A stretch of DNA of 33,712 bases, taken from positions 1-33,712 of the IMG/VR virus record IMGVR_UViG_3300025889_000481, one strand, 5' to 3'. Both the position numbers and the translations under genes were made by a program. Numbering within the stretch: position 1 is the stretch's first letter; the number at the start of each line of letters is the position of its first letter. Under the pieces are notes generated by a model. The model saw nothing but the letters and a program-made list of their open reading frames with translations, was not told where the DNA came from and searched no databases. The stretch is from a virus. Positions 31,295 to 33,712 of the stretch are shown here, one piece after another.

Positions 31295-31667
31295 CATGTC
31301 ATACATAAAATAATGTGAATATTGACAGCCAAGTCTATATACCTTCTATACACCAACGAAAAAATGCGCGGCGTGGGTCTGGGCTGGGCCTTACTGCTGA
31401 CAAGTTGAAAAAAAACTTGACAAATCCGACATGCCACTAGGAAGCCCAGAATGGCGTTCTGAGAGCGATTAGAGGTGGGCCTTGCGCTACTATTAACAAG
31501 TCCATAAAAGCGCTCAGAGGGCCACAGAAAGACGATTTTTAAGTCATTGTTTTTGTTAGACATTTAGACTTGACTTTTTAAATTGGCACGCTATTTGCTT
31601 ATCGACATTGATTACTGTCTGGCGGTCGTGATATATGCGGCGTTGCTACTGACATCGAGGGATAGAC
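31295..31667. other. AT-rich intergenic region with repeated words
   Basis: No credible gene. It holds TGGGCCTT-N6-GACAAGT (31385-31405) and a second form TGGGCCTT-N11-AACAAGT (31476-31501), a CAAGTT/AACTTG inverted pair around an A-run (31401-31419), CTGGGC/GCCCAG (31379-31384 with 31444-31449), and a TTGACA at 31322-31327 followed by TATACA at an unusually long spacing. It lies between the divergent early promoter and the terminase gene and could host operators or an origin. Confidence 0.55.
31570..31597 (+). promoter_or_regulatory. Weak candidate promoter for the terminase small subunit
   Basis: TTGACT (31570-31575), 16 bases, TATTTG (31592-31597) on the plus strand, about 70 bases before ATG 31668. 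The -10 matches poorly. Confidence 0.35.
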
Positions 31668-32162
31668 ATGGGCAAAACCAGAACCGGCCTCACGGCCAAG
31701 CAACAGCACTTCTGTCGGTGCGTTGCGGCAGGGATGTCGCAGGCTGAGGCGTACAGGGAAGCGTATGACGTGACAGCAGAGGGGAAGTCAGCGAGTCACC
31801 GAGAGGCCGCATCCAGACTTATGCGAAGGGCTGACATCAGTACAAGGGTCTCGGCGCTAATAGCCCAGCGGGAGCGGTCGATACTTGCCTCTTCGCTCTC
31901 TGACCGAGAGAAAGTCCTGAGCAAGCTACGCCATTGGATCGATCACGCTGATGCAGAAGAGGGGATGGCCCACAAGCTGAGGGCCGCAGAGTTGTTGGGA
32001 AAGAGCACGTCGCTTTTTCGGGACGTTGTCGAGACCAGCGAGAGCCGGTCGAGTGACGAGCTACTCGCCGAGCTGGAAGCGATGCTTGAGTCAGTGGCCG
32101 ACGATCAGGCCGAGCAATCGGACGATCCGGACATTTCTGCTGGACCTACCATCATGCATTGA
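31668..32162 (+). CDS. terS: Terminase small subunit (164 aa)
   Basis: The N-terminus has the small-terminase helix-turn-helix pattern: LTAKQQHFCRCVAAGMSQAE followed by AYREAYD, then ASRLMRRADISTRVSALIAQ. The middle helix region (LSDREKVLSKLRHWIDHADA) suits the oligomerisation domain, and the acidic end (LESVADDQAEQSDDPD) the large-subunit-binding tail. It recognises the packaging site and loads the large subunit motor. No large subunit gene follows, which is unusual since terS and terL are often adjacent; it must lie outside the window. GAGGGA is seven bases before the ATG. Confidence 0.8.
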   Translation: MGKTRTGLTAKQQHFCRCVAAGMSQAEAYREAYDVTAEGKSASHREAASRLMRRADISTRVSALIAQRERSILASSLSDREKVLSKLRHWIDHADAEEGMAHKLRAAELLGKSTSLFRDVVETSESRSSDELLAELEAMLESVADDQAEQSDDPDISAGPTIMH

Positions 32163-32368
32163 CCGACCCCCACCCCCCCTGAGCGAGCGGCGTGCCATAT
32201 ATCTATATACATAGTGAATCACTCAAAAAATCAATAAAATTTGGCCTGTCTTACCCGTAATTTGTCTCAATCAGGGGGATTTTTCCTAAAAAAACGGCTT
32301 GGAGTCCCACCCCACCCCCTATTTTTCTAAAAAATCTGCATTTTTCACAAAAAAACCCTGTCTTACTG

Positions 32369-32397
32369 TAGACATGTTCGTGTCAAGGGGGTATATT
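32369..32397 (+). promoter_or_regulatory. Candidate sigma70-type promoter for the right-end virion gene
   Basis: TAGACA (32369-32374), 17 bases, TATATT (32392-32397). Expected start near 32404, so the CTAG elements at 32425-32472 lie within the first 70 transcribed bases. Confidence 0.55.
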
Positions 32398-32424
32398 CTC
32401 TACAATCCGGGGGAATTTCTACCC

Positions 32425-32472
32425 CTAGAACAGTCCTAGTACTAGGACAGTCCTAACTTAGTACCTTCCTAC
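32425..32472. repeat. Three CTAG-bounded elements matching the 22892 array
   Basis: CTAGAACAGTCCTAG (32425-32439), CTAGGACAGTCCTAA (32442-32456) and TTAGTACCTTCCTAC (32458-32472, weaker). The first two are inverted relative to the main type; spacing is 17 and 16 bases. A further broken copy may start near 32530. Confidence 0.75.
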
Positions 32473-32587
32473 TGGTGCTTTTCAACTGTTTCCTTCCTAT
32501 TTTTTTTTATTTATAGATTTAAGCAAGTCTAGACAGGGCTATGCTTTCTTAGGGGGGTGTTATGTCTGGATTTAACGGGAGCTTATA

Positions 32588-33712
32588 GTGGCAGTCACTA
32601 CAGGGCAGGTTAATCAGCTTTATCAAGAGCTACTGGGGCGTTCCGGTGCCGAGCAGTATTTGTCGGATTGGGCAAGTTCCGGCATGACCATAGATGAAAT
32701 CCGCAATGCCATAGCCAGTTCGCCGGAAGGGCAGTCATATGCTCAGGCGCAGGCCGCAACGAGCACCACTGGGACCAATACCAACGTACTCGGTCAGGAG
32801 ACTGTAGGCTCAAACGACGCTGTCCAAGGCACCATTGAAGTCCTCTTTGAGCGCCACTTTGGGCGTCCTCCCACCCCGGAAGAGACGCGGACTTTTATGG
32901 ATCAGTACAACCTAAGCGGTGATATTGATGCTGTAGATGCCGCTATTGTTCAAGCCGCGCAAACTAATTTTGGCGAAACTGAGGACGGCCCCACAACCAC
33001 CACCACCACCGACCCGACAACCACCACCACTGGGATCAATACCAACGTACTCGGAGAGGAAACCGCAGGCTCAAATGATGCGGTTTTAGGCACTATTGAG
33101 GTGCTCTTTGAGCGCCACTTTGGGCGCCCTCCGACCGGGGCAGAAACGCAATCATTTCTTGCCCAGTACAACGAAAGCGGTGACATTGACGCGGTAGATG
33201 CCGCCATTTTGCAGGCCGCGCAAACCAATTTTGGCGCCACAGAAGCCTCTGACGGTATACAGGCTGGCGCTGAACTAGAGGCAATGCGGCCAGTAGTGCA
33301 GGGGCTGTACCAAGAGCTGTTTGGCCGGGAGGCTGGACAACAGGGCATGGATTATTGGCTCGCACAGCTTAGATCCGGCGCAACGACCCCAGACGGCCTC
33401 CGCGATGCCCTTATTTCTGGCGCCACAGGCGATGATTTGGCCTACTACAACCAGAATGTGCTTAACCCGCCTCCGGAAGATGATGGCGCGTCCGGTCCAA
33501 TCACGGACGATGATGTCGTAGTCGAAGATGCAGACCCCACAACTACCAACACAGGCACCCCTTACTATACCGACACACCCACTACAGACCCCACAACCAC
33601 CACCACCGACCCGACAACCACTACTACGGACCCGACAACCACCACCACCGACCCGACAACTACCACCACAACCGGCACAGGGGTCGACCCCTACGAGGGC
33701 ACCTCCTACGAG
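32588..33712 (+). CDS. Second DUF4214 repeat virion protein, N-terminal 375 residues (partial at right edge)
   Basis: GTG 32588 with GGGAG six bases upstream; the frame stays open to the end of the window. Residues 7-55 hold a first DUF4214-like unit (VNQLYQELLGRSGAEQYLSD). Two copies of an 87-codon unit follow (around residues 60-130 and 147-217, core GTIEVLFERHFGRPPT). A full DUF4214-like unit starts near 233 (LYQELFGREAGQQGMDYWLA), then a Thr/Asp/Pro linker (DPTTTTTDPTTTT). It is a paralogue of the 1443-residue protein and likely a tail, fibre-like or ejected virion protein. Its own promoter and CTAG elements set it apart from the main structural operon. Confidence 0.75.
   Translation, partial: MAVTTGQVNQLYQELLGRSGAEQYLSDWASSGMTIDEIRNAIASSPEGQSYAQAQAATSTTGTNTNVLGQETVGSNDAVQGTIEVLFERHFGRPPTPEETRTFMDQYNLSGDIDAVDAAIVQAAQTNFGETEDGPTTTTTTDPTTTTTGINTNVLGEETAGSNDAVLGTIEVLFERHFGRPPTGAETQSFLAQYNESGDIDAVDAAILQAAQTNFGATEASDGIQAGAELEAMRPVVQGLYQELFGREAGQQGMDYWLAQLRSGATTPDGLRDALISGATGDDLAYYNQNVLNPPPEDDGASGPITDDDVVVEDADPTTTNTGTPYYTDTPTTDPTTTTTDPTTTTTDPTTTTTDPTTTTTTGTGVDPYEGTSYE
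32765..33239 (+). repeat. Two direct repeats offset by 261 bp
   Basis: Bases 32765-32978 and 33026-33239 encode nearly the same unit (NTNVLG to QAAQTNFG). The 261-bp offset equals that of the repeat pair inside the 1443-residue gene, though the sequences differ. Confidence 0.85.

Larger units (their letters stand above)
32163..32587 (+). other. Intergenic region with A/T tracts and direct repeats
   Basis: No credible gene in 425 bases. Three T5-N-A6 words occur at 32280-32294, 32322-32334 and 32341-32355. CCTGTCTTAC is repeated at 32245-32254 and 32357-32366. C-runs and G-runs flank them. Then come a promoter, three CTAG elements, a T9 run near 32501-32509 and a GGGAG ribosome site. Placed next to terS, it may include a packaging or replication signal. 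Confidence 0.6.

Noticed and set aside
31417-31422. A TTGACA box after the A-run at 31408-31415 as a rightward promoter
   Set aside because: No -10-like sequence lies at 16-19 bases, so I do not call it a promoter.
31144-31563. A 139-codon minus frame starting MSNKNNDLK across the early promoter region
   Set aside because: It runs through the best promoter (31265-31294) and AT-rich repeats, has mixed, non-protein-like composition in its second half and no good ribosome site.
1-33712. Integrase, attachment site or lysogeny repressor
   Set aside because: No tyrosine or serine recombinase and no clear CI-type repressor was seen; small HTH proteins alone do not support a temperate life style.

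Overview
The window looks like part of a tailed double-stranded DNA bacteriophage genome (Caudoviricetes), most likely podovirus-like. Both ends cut through genes. The signs are densely packed genes with ATGA, GTGA and TTGA stop/start overlaps, a terminase small subunit, a T7-type primase-helicase, very long internal virion proteins with polyvalent-protein domains, and a phage recombination cassette. Several protein families (DUF4214 virion proteins, the LPD38 polyvalent protein, the GDGE-type structural protein at the left end) recall environmental marine phages. A marine proteobacterial host is therefore an inference; nothing here identifies the host directly. Terminase large subunit, portal, capsid, DNA polymerase and lysis genes were not seen.

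Layout. (1) 1-18082, plus strand: virion genes. They run from the tail of a structural protein, through a 1443-residue repeat-rich DUF4214 protein, a GNAT-like protein, two repetitive internal proteins and a 2544-residue polyvalent protein (HEIVH zincin-like motif, ADP-ribosyltransferase-like segment, LPD38-like C-terminus), to an HTH plus metallophosphoesterase protein and a small gene. (2) 18072-22196, minus strand: a recombination cassette read from a divergent promoter near 22226-22255. It holds a RecB-family exonuclease, a DUF1071/Sak3-type annealing protein, an SSB-like protein with an acidic DDIPF tip, a Cys/His nuclease-like protein, and small proteins including a 56-residue zinc-ribbon membrane protein. 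(3) 22249-25963, plus strand: RusA resolvase, then an array of five 15-bp CTAG-bounded elements in front of the primase-helicase, then a hypothetical gene, a DUF3310 gene and a PD-(D/E)XK-like gene. (4) 25966-26071: a convergent junction made of interlocking inverted repeats. (5) 26067-30841, minus strand: small early/accessory genes, including an ArdC-like antirestriction protein and a DUF6011 zinc protein, behind a good sigma70-type promoter at 31265-31294 and an approximately 400-base leader. (6) 31668-33712, plus strand: terminase small subunit, an AT-tract-rich intergenic region carrying three more CTAG elements, then a second DUF4214 virion protein that runs off the window.

Two regulatory designs stand out. 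In cluster 5 many genes share a translation-initiation cassette whose Shine-Dalgarno sequence sits in the loop of a small hairpin (TCACT-GAGG-AGTGA in mRNA sense). The repeat is also the gene-to-gene linker, and in one case it encodes the last residues and stop of the upstream gene. Separately, the CTAG elements lie, at nearly fixed 16-17 bp spacing, in front of the replication genes and in front of the right-end virion gene, as expected for sites of one regulator or for an origin/operator array. These are sequence observations. Their functions are inferred.
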